This document shows positions 1-11,900 of a DNA stretch of 64,000 nucleotides, in pieces. The first letter of the stretch is position 1, and every line of letters starts with the position of its first letter. The notes under the pieces are model-generated. The model was not told where the DNA came from. It searched no databases and saw only the letters and a program-made list of their open reading frames with translations. The DNA comes from Batillaria attramentaria. Its lineage: Eukaryota; Mollusca; Gastropoda; Batillariidae. Made by a program: the position numbers and the translations under genes. The stretch is from positions 310,001 through 374,000 of the forward strand of contig JACVVK020000311.1 in NCBI GenBank assembly GCA_018292915.2, in the 5' to 3' direction.

Positions 1-114
1 CCCGGCTGGGACCAAAAAAAAAGTGCTGGTCTTTTTCTCGTTGCCCAATCTTTGACATCACCCATACGTCGTGGAAAAGGACGTTAAACTCCCAAACACC
101 TACCCGTCCACCCA
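1..114 (+). mobile_element. tRNA-SINE family A, 3' part
   Basis: The window opens inside a copy: ccggctggg, a spacer ending gtgctggt, then the family signature gtggaaaaggacgttaaact and a C/A-rich tail. The tRNA-like head is cut off by the window edge or lost. Confidence 0.7.
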
Positions 115-548
115 TTGCTGTAGCGAAGGAAATTTGGGGGGCTGTATTGAGACTGTGGGCAGAACAGTAAGTTAAACTGCGCGTACACGTACTAAACAAA
201 TACGTAATCAGTAATCTCATTGTGTTGGACCCTATCGTTCACACACAAAGCTGTCTACTACCCTAATGTTGATATTCAGGCTTCATGTTAGCCTATGTTT
301 ACATAACTTGCACCTAAGCTCAAAGATAACACAGAAATGAGAACATGTCACAAGCCCGTTTCGGCGTAATACAGGTGTCACATGGCAAGTTAAATCCCCC
401 ACGATAACAAACCGGAAGCTTTTTAAGGCCCTGCCCACGAGGTGGGAAAGGGGGTTATTGCGATCAACTGCAGGCGTATGTCTGTGTGTGTGTGCCTGTA
501 TTTCAGTCTGCAAAATGTCTCAAGAAAGGGTGAACCAATCTCACGCCA

Positions 549-550
<2 letters not shown>

Positions 551-625
<75 letters not shown>
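551..625. repeat. (TG)n microsatellite
   Basis: Uninterrupted dinucleotide run of about 37 units. Open frames across it (Cys-Val or Thr-His repeats) are not genes. Confidence 0.95.
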
Positions 626-626
<1 letters not shown>

Positions 627-966
627 CACTAACGTTCAAAGAAGTCTGTTTGTTTTAGTTGACCATGAACAGGAGTCAAGATCACAGCTAGGGCTTTCTT
701 GAAATACAATGTAAGATCAGCCTTTGCGTATCGTAGCTCTTACAGCTGATAGGAGGCAACAAAGCTCAGCTTAAAGCACGAGGAACTGAAGCATGAGGAA
801 GAGGGGGAATGGAGGAATGGAAAATGCTTAGGCAGGGGCTTTTTCACCGGCTTGGCGTGGCATTTTAACACTTGTTCTTTATACTGTTTGTGCATTCATT
901 GCGTGTGCATAAATGTATGCCCAGATAAAATGGCCTGGGCATTCTTTGCGTACGCAAAAGTGAACA

Positions 967-968
<2 letters not shown>

Positions 969-1038
<70 letters not shown>
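969..1038. repeat. (TG)n microsatellite
   Basis: Uninterrupted run of about 35 units. Confidence 0.95.
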
Positions 1039-1039
<1 letters not shown>

Positions 1040-1621
1040 TTCGTTTCCTCAGTAAGTTCAAGAAGAACTGATGTACATTTGTACGTGTACTGCCGGGCAA
1101 ACGGCGGTATCCAGGAGTCATTCCCGTGTACGCAGAAAAAGTTGCCTAGGAGTGAGTTTCCCTGGGGAGTCGATTTGGCATGCTACACCGGGTCGCACTG
1201 AGCTGATCAGTAAGACAGCTGGAGAGCGGGTATTCAGTGATAATCAGTCTAATTGTGACACTATCATGTGTAGGCTATTCAGCCGGAACTTCAAGTGGTG
1301 GATCGCCATTCATGACGTTTGTGCCGGTTAGGACGAATTCCTGACGAGTATATATGCAAGTCAGTAGCAGGCCGAAGTAATATGGAAATGGTTGTATTTG
1401 TACTATATGTATGATGACCACGACATAGATAAGCTTAGGTTTCCGACTGACGTACGCGTGCAATGTTGGGTCGTGTCTGCACTCGGCTGATGCTGGCGAG
1501 AAGGTCAGTAACACCAAAGATACTGTTAACACTACACGCAGATTTCCGAGTCATCAGAGAACGCCGGACTGAGATGTTGAAAGTCGGATTGAGATATAGG
1601 TTCGCGAGAACCTGTCTGTCT

Positions 1622-1624
<3 letters not shown>

Positions 1625-1668
<44 letters not shown>
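1625..1668. repeat. (GA)n microsatellite
   Basis: Run of about 22 GA units after a tctgtctgtc stretch. Confidence 0.95.
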
Positions 1669-1671
<3 letters not shown>

Positions 1672-1764
1672 TGCATCAAAGCGTTTAAACTTAACACACA
1701 AAGTCGCCGATACCGTCTGTGACAAACGGAAATCAGTAGAAGTACATTTCTACCGGCGCCTCTG

Positions 1765-2164
1765 CGGTCGGTGGTCTAGTGGTTAAGAGACTTGTCACCA
1801 ATGCGAGAGGTGAGAGGTTCGAGTCCCACTCGGGGCACAGAATTTTTCCTTCTCGTATGTGGCACCGTTCATTCGGGCCGATCGTCGGGGGTTTTCTCCG
1901 GGTACTCCGGCTTCCTCCCCCTCTGCTTTGGAAATGTTCAGCCCACCAAATTTGAAACATAAATGCAATTCTAAATTCCGAAATTTAAATAGCTGAGCTG
2001 GCCCTTCGCACCACGTGATTGTACTATGTGTATGTCCAGTGTGTGAGAGAATGCGTGTGATTCACGTGAGCGTGCGTGTTGGGTTCAGTTCGCGGCGCTT
2101 TGAGCTGATTCATGAAATTGGGTAAAGCGCCTATGCAATACTCATTATTATTATTATTATTATC
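1765..2164 (+). mobile_element. tRNA-SINE family B, full-length copy
   Basis: tRNA-like head with A box (tggtctagtggttaagag) and B box (ggttcgagtccc), a body of about 330 bp, a 3' part reading ggcgctttgagctgattcat, and an (ATT)n tail. A second copy at 24826-25228 matches along its whole length. Confidence 0.85.
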
Positions 2165-2825
2165 TGGGAAAATGCACTTGATAGGCGCTCATAAACCCTT
2201 TTACACTAAGTAACGGCAGACTGATTAAAAGTTTGATAAACCTGGGCCCGCTACTGATTTAAAGTCAGTCTCAGCCTGTGTTCAGTCTTGCGCGGCTTTA
2301 TAAACAATATAAAAACTCACTCACTGACACCTGTGTTCAGTCGAAACTCAGTGATGAGTTCTGAGACTGGGAAGAACTGCCGCTTACAAAAAACTCTAAG
2401 GCTCAGTGTTTTCCAAATACTGAAATAGAGTCAGTTCCTTTTAAGCCACTGCGGCTATTTTCATGACTTTGCTGCTCCTAATAGTAGGGAAATATGACAT
2501 TCTTTGGCCTAACTAACGCTTCCATACCTGTACCGGCTCAGTACACGCCGGTCGACAAGGCCGCTAAACTGAGACAGGCACCAATCAGCGCTGCTCGGCA
2601 GACCGTCAAACTGACGCACTGAAGAAAACAGATTAAACATTGGTGCTTTGGGTTAGCTAGCAAGCTATTCTTCGCAACTGAATGCACGGCATAAGACTGA
2701 CAAATGCTGTTTTCACATCTCATGCGATCTTTCCACCTGTACTTTTGCCAGGCTGTTTTCAGTTTGCCGCCTGTGTTTTAATAGTCAGCTGCAGGCACAC
2801 ACACTTTTTCCCACTCATGCTCAGA

Positions 2826-2923
2826 ATGGATCACGGGTTTGCTTTCAGGCGTGCACAAGCACCAGAGGAAAGGAAACGATTACTGGAGGAAGTCAATGCT
2901 GCGAGTATCCAAGCCTCGGATGA
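2826..2923 (+). CDS. KCNT: KCNT alternative first coding exon A
   Basis: ATG at 2826 opens 98 nt of coding sequence ending at the strong donor GA|gtaagt. It starts [18 protein letters not shown] and gives a basic, helical-looking cytoplasmic N-terminus. It ends in phase 2 and would join the exon at 5826 to read ASDDVGPVKFF. Exon B at 5045 has the same length and phase, so each could serve as the start of a separate isoform, as with the Slack-A and Slack-B promoters of vertebrates. The upstream in-frame ATG at 2682 is less likely because the extension looks non-coding. Confidence 0.6.
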
Positions 2924-5900
2924 GTAAGTACTGCGAGCAATCACGAAAGTTTTTTTTTTTTCCCCAAGTTTTTTTTTTTTTTTTTTTAGACTGATGAAAA
3001 CCGGGCACGAACTGACTTGACTGAATTGCTGGTAACCGGCAGCAACCAAACACTGAAAAAAGCCTGCTGGCCTCCGACGCCGGAATCCTCGAAGTGCTTG
3101 ACACAAAAGTAAACTGTAGTCTTTCGCGTGTTTTTTGTGTTTTGTTCGGTTTTTTCCCCCCGCCACTTACAGTGCCCACTGATTACAAGTCTTTCCCCAT
3201 ACATTGCTAGTGTCTTCTACGCCGGTTTCACAAAATATGGTGTGACCTTCTCTCCCCCCCCCTCCCCTCCCCCCCCCCCCCCCCCCCCACCCCGGCGGCG
3301 GCCACCGGCCCTCCTCGCGCCCGGCCCGGCCTCCGTCCGTCCACCCCGCTCCCACCCCCCTTCCCGGCTCAAGGCTGATGATAAAACTGAGGCTACTGAT
3401 TAAAAACAACAACAAACAAACAAACAAACAAACAAACAAACAACGGCAGTACTGAACTAAACTGAGATGATACACACACAACTTGACTTTGACTTGAACC
3501 CTCCTGATCACAGTCGTCAGCCCTACGATCAGTCCGACAGTGCCGGGGCCGGAACGGCTCAGTGACTGACCCGGCAAGACTGAACTGACCAGCCAACCAA
3601 CCAACCAGCCAACCCATGCAACCCGGCAACCAACTACTGACTGACTGAAATACTGAACAACAAGGCGGAACTGAACTAACACGTGTTAATTTTTTGTTGT
3701 TTTCAAAAGTCTTTCTTGAACACATCAGTTTTCCATAACTGAACGGCCGACACTAAACAACTGCAGTAAGTGAGTAACAACCTGAGTAGCTGTCCCTTTT
3801 CAACAGGCGGCCGTGCATCGCCGATTTATTAGTGCGGTTTTCTCAGTCAGCACCCATGCAAGTTCAGTCACTGCCAATCAGGCAATTAATTTAGGTCCCG
3901 GACTGGTCTATAACTGTCATGTTAAATCATTCTACAAACGTACCTCTTCAAACACCACATGCTAATCCGGCAAGCCACCGCACCGGGCCCAGCAAGTGAT
4001 TTCACGTCTGTTTCCCTGTCCGCAAAATCTGGCACTATATTTTGGAATAGTACGGTAAACGAGGAAACAATCGCCTTCTGCGACCGTCAAAGTGTCTCTT
4101 ATCAGAGTTGTGTCCCTTGTTCCAGTTTCCGCCATTCGCCAAGTGTCCTCTGAGAGAGAAGACACACACAAAAAGTTTTATCAAAAGTTCTTTTCGGTCA
4201 AAATCTGCCGTAGCAGCACCGACAGGCGGGTAGTATGTGTTACAGGATGTCTTCTGTTCGGCTCTGAAGATTCAGTATGGCACTATGTTCGCTGAAGGTA
4301 AACGACAAAAAACGCGACATAGTGGTGTCGCCTTTGTCTCCCGTTCTCAATCCATTTTGTGCTACCATTTTGTGCTAATGACCTCACTGACTTTTTTTTT
4401 TTGCATTGCATTCGATCTAACTGGAAAGACACGTGTTTGTCTTACTTTGTTAGAGAACGATAACAACAAAAAAAAAAACCCTGTTTGTTTTACTTGAATT
4501 CACACGGCGGATTGGAGAGGAGGTAGCAAACAGAACATTTTTTTTTTGTTTAAAAATAAGTATCTCTCTCTGGCCATCATCAAATTATACACTAGTTTGT
4601 TGTTTGCATTGTATTTTGCAAGACAAATATGTGCAGCATTTTGTATCCCAGGCTGATAGCAATCAGATCACTCCGGCTTTGTTGTGTGCAAAGGGAGCCG
4701 AGAGTATCGGACTCAGTGACGCATGTTATAGTTAATTATAGTTCGTTGATGAATACATCAGAGTTGTGAGTGTGAGGTTTCAGATTCTAGTCCTGTGCAT
4801 CCTTTCTTTGCAAATGAAACATGCAGAGATGCATGCATGTTATGAGTTACGCTGATAAAGTAATTGTTACTACTACTATAACACGTGTACATTTTTTGTT
4901 TCCGGCCTATTCCTACGGCAGCTAGGTCAGCATACCCTGCTGAAAAAGTCAGTGAGGCCATAGTATTATGATGAACAGGCACAGGGAATGAGAAGGGGCA
5001 CTTGACAGAGTTGTAGATCAGGACGTTGACAGTAAGCACTGAAAATGGAGGAGCAGATAAAAGAACAAAATCCTGGAGGGTTTGACTTCGGGTACTCGGA
5101 CAGTGAAGCAGACAGTGATCCAAACCCAGATGACTTACACAGGTATGCCTATGAAATGATTATCGAGTATGTGCATGCACACATTGTCGGTGTCAGGTGT
5201 TTTTTTTTTTTTTTTTTCCCTTCTTTCTTTCGTTTGTGCTAGACAGTATAACTTGAATTAGGACTAAGAGAAGTACTAGAACTTTGTTCCAGGTTGTTCT
5301 CGAAGACCTGTGTATGTATGTGTTTTTCATCATTGTGACTTCTGTTATTCAGTACAACTACAAGTGGTTGCCTGTTGCTTAGTTGTTTAAATATAGTTTC
5401 CAAAATGTGTTATAGTACTTGTACATAAGAAGCACTATGCAGTTCTAGCATGTTGCGTATCACACATGTGACACATGCTGGCCATGACAATAGTGATACA
5501 TCTTGGATACCGGTACCTGGCGAACAGCTGGCGGACAAACAAATCTTGCGCCATAGCCAAGGCATGGGGCTGTCAGCCATACACATTTTGATGACATAAC
5601 GTGCAAGAGCTCAGTAAATTATATTGCAGTAAAATGCTTTGTGGAATGTGAAAGAAGCAGCTAGTTTTAGCTAGATGATAATTGTTATTAGTTTACACAG
5701 TTTTATATTTAGTTGTTGCTATTTTATTTTTATTGTTTTTTGGGTTTTTATAAAAAGATTAAATGTATTGATGATTTTCTCGTGATGTTGACCTCCTGTC
5801 TTAGTTCTTCGTTCTGTTCATTTAGTGTTGGTCCTGTCAAATTCTTCACCCATGAGCTGTCCATTCGGGGAAGACTACGGCGTTTCTTTGTACGCAACCC

Positions 5901-8900
5901 AAGCACTCGTAAGTATTTTTGCTCTTGGATAAATATGGTCGTGCAGGCGGTATTTTTTGACAACAACAACAAAAAAGGAAACCATGTTTATTCCAGAAAA
6001 TACTGGAGTGATGTCTCGAGCCACACTGCATGCACCGATTTCATTGCTAATCTCTGCCACAGTTGGTAATTACTACGCGCAGCTAGGTTGATCTGCAGAT
6101 ATCAGTGCGCTACTTATCTGACTCATAAAGAGCCAGAACCTCTCTGCTGCACAGTACGCATGCAGCAACCAGCCACTTTCGGTTCCACGGGTGTCACAGA
6201 AGCACTATGTCCACGATTGATCACATCCACTTTGACCGCCGCAAAGTAGTTCCCTGGCAGTGTGAGCCTGGTTTGATTATCGTCACTTTTAGTTTGTACA
6301 TGTATCTTTGGCATGTTGTTAACCTTCCGGCTACGTGGTGGGTAAAAAGTTGCACACACATTGCTTTAGATGAACGTATCTCGGTCAATATTTAGGTCAC
6401 ACCTTTGAAATTTCATGACTTTGTCAATAAATGGTTTGACTATGTTCATGCCAAAAATTGTGTTGTTTAACTTGTAATTAGCAAAGTAATTAAACAATAA
6501 ATAAGAATAAGTTGTGAATTGCCTATACATATAAAAACCATGGGTAATTTGTTTCCCACGATGTAGGACTAGGAATAAGCTACAATCTGCCTATATAAAA
6601 ACCATGGGTAATTTGTTTCCCACAACGTAGGACTAGGAATAAGTCGAAAATTACCTATGGAAAAACCATGGGTAATTTGTTTCCCACGACGTAGGACTAG
6701 GAATAAGTTGAAAATTACCTATGGAAAAACCATGGGTAAGTTGTTTCACACGATGTAGGACTAAGAAGTTTTTTTAGCGATTTAGCCAGAAGGTTAACAG
6801 ATTTCCTAGCAGCTTAGACATGTATCCATGCTGCCAAATAATGGAAAAGGACTCTGGGAGATAAATGAAGCTTTTTCGCCAGTTTTCTCAACTGTGGCTG
6901 AGATAAATACACTCACAGTCAAAGCAAGCTTTGTGGTCTTGAGCTTGAACTGAGGTTCAACTTGAGTGTTGAAGAAACAAGACTTGCCTCGAGAGTAAAC
7001 GTTATCATTTTCAAAGACAGATAAACAGTTTAGTTGAACTTTGAAGAGAGTAGAGTGTTTGTGTGTATGTGTGTGTGTGGGGGGGGGGGGGTATACATCA
7101 AAGTTAAACAAGCCACTCTAAGGTTCTCTTTAACCTTCCGGCTACGTCGTGGGTAAAAAGTTGCACACACATTGCTTTAGATGAACGTATCTCGGTCAAT
7201 ATTTATGTCACACCATTGAAATTTCATGACTTTGTCAATAAATGGTTTGACTATGTTCATGCCAAAAATTGTGTTGTTTAACTTGTAATTAGCAGAGTAA
7301 TTAAACAATAAATAAGAATAAGTTGTGAATTGCCTATATAAAAACCATGGGTAATTTGTTTCCCCACGACGTAGGACTAGGAATAAGTTGAAATTTACCT
7401 TTCTAAAAACCATGGGTAATTTGTTTCCCACGATGTAGGACTAGGAATAAGCTGCAATCTGCCTATATAAAAACCATGGGTAATTTGTTTCCCACGACGT
7501 AGGACTAGGAATAAGTCGAAAATTACCTATTTAAAAACCATGGGTAAGTTGTTTCACACGATGTAGGACTAAGAAGTTTTTTAGCGACGTAGCCGGAAGG
7601 TTAAAGATAGAGTAGGAAGATGAACTTTTTACATTTTTTTCAAGATCTGAGTTAGAAAGTATATTATATATAGCATTCCGAAATCAATTTAATGGACACC
7701 TATAGTTGTGCTTCATTGCAAGCATACTTAATTCTTTGACTGATTTCGCTTGTCCACCTACGTCTCTGAAAGGTTTGCTTTCACGATTGCATGCGGCAGA
7801 TACATACAATTACGTATACATGTCTGCATGCAGCAACACGATGGTGTGATGCACAGTGTGACACGTACAAAGGATAGGCATCCCTTTATACTTGATCTTC
7901 CTGTTTGCTTGGCTTGTCCCGTTTGCGCTATGGTGATCCTCATTGCTGCATGGGATTGTCAGTGTCATCTTGTGTAAAGTTATGGGCACCCAAAACGGGT
8001 TTAAAGCCACTTGACACCGAAGTGTATAGACAATCCTAAGCTGGCGTCATATGTGATATGTTTGCTGATCCATACTGAGCCCTGTATATACAGATTCACG
8101 CCCGCTCTGTGTCACTAGGGGGTAGAGATCTGCGCAAAAACGGGCCGGGGAGGGGGGGGGGGGGGGGGGGGTGATTGACCTCTGCTGAACTGTTTCCGCA
8201 CCGCGTGACATTGATTGAGAGGCTGTGCTAGGAGTTGTTTGGTTAGGTTTATGCGTTGTTTTACTCTTACCGTATTCAGTTTAAAAAAAAGGAAGAAAAT
8301 GCTATTTCCAGAGAAGTGGAGCTTATCATGAAAAGAGCCCAGGAATTCTCGCATGAGCAGCAAACCAAATCAAGAATAAAAGAAAGAACAAAAGTACACC
8401 AGAAATATCCAGCAAACAAAGTGTCAGACAAAAAAAGAAAAGAAAAGATTTTTCATGCTTATATAAACAGACCTGCGTACCCTACGCATTGACCATAGAA
8501 AACTAAGTAATTTTGGGCTTACTACGCAACTACGCATTTAATTGCCCCACGACACAATTTTGTTTCCTAAATCTATGTAATTTAGCACTTAGCATTTCGT
8601 CAAATCCGATCTGAACTTTTGCTCGCGCCGATACAGCTTTTTGAACAAGCCTCATTCAAAGTTTAACGATGTATAAATACCCGGTAGAAAGAAATTTGGC
8701 TAAAAAACAACAACAACAACAACAAACATACTGAGATACTATGGTAATACATGTACACTATAACCAGTCGAATCAAACAAGCCAAAGAATAGAATAGTTG
8801 ATGTGTAGCTTAAGCAACAAGCTGGCACATTTCGGTTGGGATAATTTAGGACTAGTCATTTGGCTAGGAAACTACTTGTTTGGTTTTTGGCACTATTCAT

Positions 8901-11900
8901 GTCATGTTTGGTGGGTAGGCAGGTCTGTATAAATAATGGAGATCTGATCATGTTGATGACTAATTCAGTTGATGTGCGTAGTGATGGGTAATTGGGACTG
9001 TAGTACATGAACATGTATTATGATATTATTTTTTTGTTTTCCTGTTTGTTTCAGGTCTGGCCAGCACTTTTTTTGACCTGTTCGTGAAAGTGATTGTGTG
9101 TGCTGTGTATGTGCTCAGGGTTGTTTTAGACGACCCCAGTGAATACTCTTGGTAATAATTTAATAATATTTAGCATAGTGTAATTTTTCTTCTTTTTTTT
9201 GTTGTCTGCATCTACATGTATTATCTGTTTCAGTATCTTTATCATTCTGCCAGAAGTGATGTGAACAAAATTTCCAGTACCCTGCTTTACACATTAGCAT
9301 CATAGATGTAACAGAGGTGTTGGATCTGTATCCACTCAATTAAACTATAGAAAAATGTTTTTAAATTCTGGACTTTTTTTTTGTAGTTTATCACTTAAAA
9401 CTTGAAAGTGTTAGTAAACGACACTGTCTTTATTATTTTTTGTTTAATTTTTGCTCCTAGTCTTAGAAAAAACATCTGGCATTCTCTTTTGATAGAGACC
9501 AAGATATGTGTAACTTGGTTTTGCTAGTATGATGAGGCAGTATATATTGTAGAATGAATACATGTCATGATTTTGAATTATGGTGTTGAAAAACCTCAAA
9601 ATTGCAACACTGACTTCAGCTTTCTGGGCCCGCATGTAAAACTCGAGGTTATTTTAGCCCACGGCTACGGGCTTCACCCAGAGTATGACAAAAGAAACCC
9701 AAAAACAAAATTAAATTAAAAAATGAAGCGAAGAACGGTAGAAATATATCTTTCTCAAATGGTTTAGGCACCAAGGTGGAATGGACCCGCTTCCTGGTTA
9801 AAAATACAACAGAAAATTTTACCCTGGAGCTAGTTTAGTTCGAGGTTAGACTCTAACCCTGGGCTAAAATTCCTAACCGCGACTTTTACATGCAGGCCCA
9901 GAGCTGTACTTTTTTTTAAGCTGTTGTGTATGAAAGCTAGAAATATGCATGTCACTCTGTTGTTACACTTACAGTGACTGGTTCAACTTCTAGTGGTTAT
10001 AATGACCTAAAATGATTCTTTTTCACTCATTTCAGTAATGGAAGCCCATGTAAGAAAGGAGGAAATTCGTCTCTTGAGCCAGAGGAGGACAACATGGTGT
10101 TTACAACAGCACACATCCATTGGTAAGAAAGCTTATGCTTTGTAAATTGCCGCTGCAACTGAGGGGATGAAAGACTATGGTGTATCAGGGCTGAAAATCT
10201 TCCGGCTTTTGATGAATTGCCACCTTTGGCTAAAAATTTGCCTCCCCTCAGAAAGTGTGTTTCTTCTTCTGAAGCATATAAAATCATTCTAAAACACACC
10301 AAATTTTCAGGTTATAGTCTTATTCTAAAACTTTGTCTCCAGAATAAAGCGTTTCCTCCTCAAGCATTCAAACAATTCATGCCGAAAAGCACCAAACTGC
10401 ACAGATTTAATAATAATAATAATTTATTTATATAGCGCTTAATCTACATGTAAGGTAGTTCGAAGCGCTTAGAGTACAGGTAAAGAGACAGATAGACGTG
10501 AAGGTTCAGGGCCAGGGCAACTGCATGTATGGTACTTAATAAGGAGATGGAGAAAGACGGAGGGATGTTAGACAGAGCTTTGAGATGAAAACAGGTAGGT
10601 TTTTAGATTTGTTTTGAAGGTTTCGAGGGAGGTTGACTGGCGGAACGAAAGAGGCAGAGAATTCCAGGCTTTTGGACCAGCGTAGGAGAAGGCTCGAGAG
10701 CCAACAGAAGCGTAATTTTTAAGAATCCAGAGGGAGCATCGCCCCTGACACCCATAGCTTAATGCAAATGCTTCACACACACATGCTGGTGGCTTTGTCA
10801 CTTCATCACTAAATATGCTACACACGTTTCCTCTGTTTGGATCATGAACCATTGTAAGCCCTGTGTATACCTGCCCCAGTCTAATGCACATGTTCCTTTA
10901 ATTCTTTTATGTCTGTAAGGCCAAAAACAAGATTTCTTGATTTCAGCTTTTGAAGAAAAAAAGTTTGGGGTCAATATGTTTTTCTAACCTTTTCTGCTTC
11001 TCTAGTCTCCCCCTGCCAGAAAACAGTGTAAAGTATCAGTGATAAATGGGGTCTCTTGGGGTTAGTATTAGCAGACTCTTTCTTCATCTGCTTAGAGTTA
11101 GAGTTAGACTTTAAAATATACTCAGGTTTCGTGCATAGTTGTCTACCGTCACCTATACACTTAAAATATGAATAGTTTTCTGAGATGTACTATGAACATT
11201 TGCAGGTATGTGTTACTATGGGTGCATCGGCCTATGGCGGTGTGGATTGTGGAAATTGTCTTGGCGGTTATCGCTCTTTCAAAGGATCTCCTCTTCATCT
11301 ACATTACCACAAAGGTAAACACATTAACGAAGTAATACTGGTAGAAGTTTGATTTAATTAAGGTCAGTTTTTGAGGCCTGGATTTGCCTCTTGGTCTTAA
11401 GCTTAATTGATTTGAGTTCAGCCAATTCACTGGTGAGAGGGCGTGTGGGGTGTTTAGGAGTTTAATGTCTTTTTCCACCACATATTTACTGCTGAGAGTC
11501 AGTGTGTTCACTGAGACGCTAATTAAATGATGTAACAGTTGGGTATTGCTATTATACTTCCTGCACATTGAAACAACTTGTGAGACATGTTGATATAGGC
11601 CAAGGCCTAAAAAAAACCCCAGTAAATCTGAGTCTGAGTCAGTGTATGATTTGCCTCACTGCTGTTCTCTACTTTCTTTTTGTGTGCCATACAACTGAAA
11701 GTGGGCCACACGTGCAGATATTACACAGTAGCCTACATGTATTTGCAGGGTCACAGACTGGAGCAAGTCATGACATCAAGTTTCCTTCTGGAGTTGGTCT
11801 GTACAGTGCCCATGATTGCAACAGTGAGTAAATTAAACTTCACTAGTTCTCTTCTTGATCCTTTTTTTAAAATTCCCACTTGTAACTGCTGCTGGTTTCC

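Larger units (their letters stand above)
115..2825. other. 5' flanking and repeat DNA before the channel gene
   Basis: No supported gene. Contains (TG)n at 551-625 and 969-1038, (GA)n at 1625-1668, a SINE-B copy (1765-2164), and then a stretch unusually rich in ACTGA/TCAGT. A promoter for exon A should lie near its 3' end, but no clear TATA or initiator is seen. Confidence 0.5.

Noticed and set aside
1765..1836. Functional tRNA gene
   Set aside because: A- and B-box motifs are present, but they are followed by a long SINE body and (ATT)n tail, and a second copy exists at 24826; it is a SINE head.
3167..3725. Minus-strand frames of 171 and 110 codons near the first channel exon
   Set aside because: Composed of low-complexity CLFVC and GGGG stretches from simple repeats; no family resemblance.
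4230..4320. Another alternative channel first exon
   Set aside because: A donor-like gaag|gtaaac is present, but the only nearby ATG frames hit a stop or give four codons.
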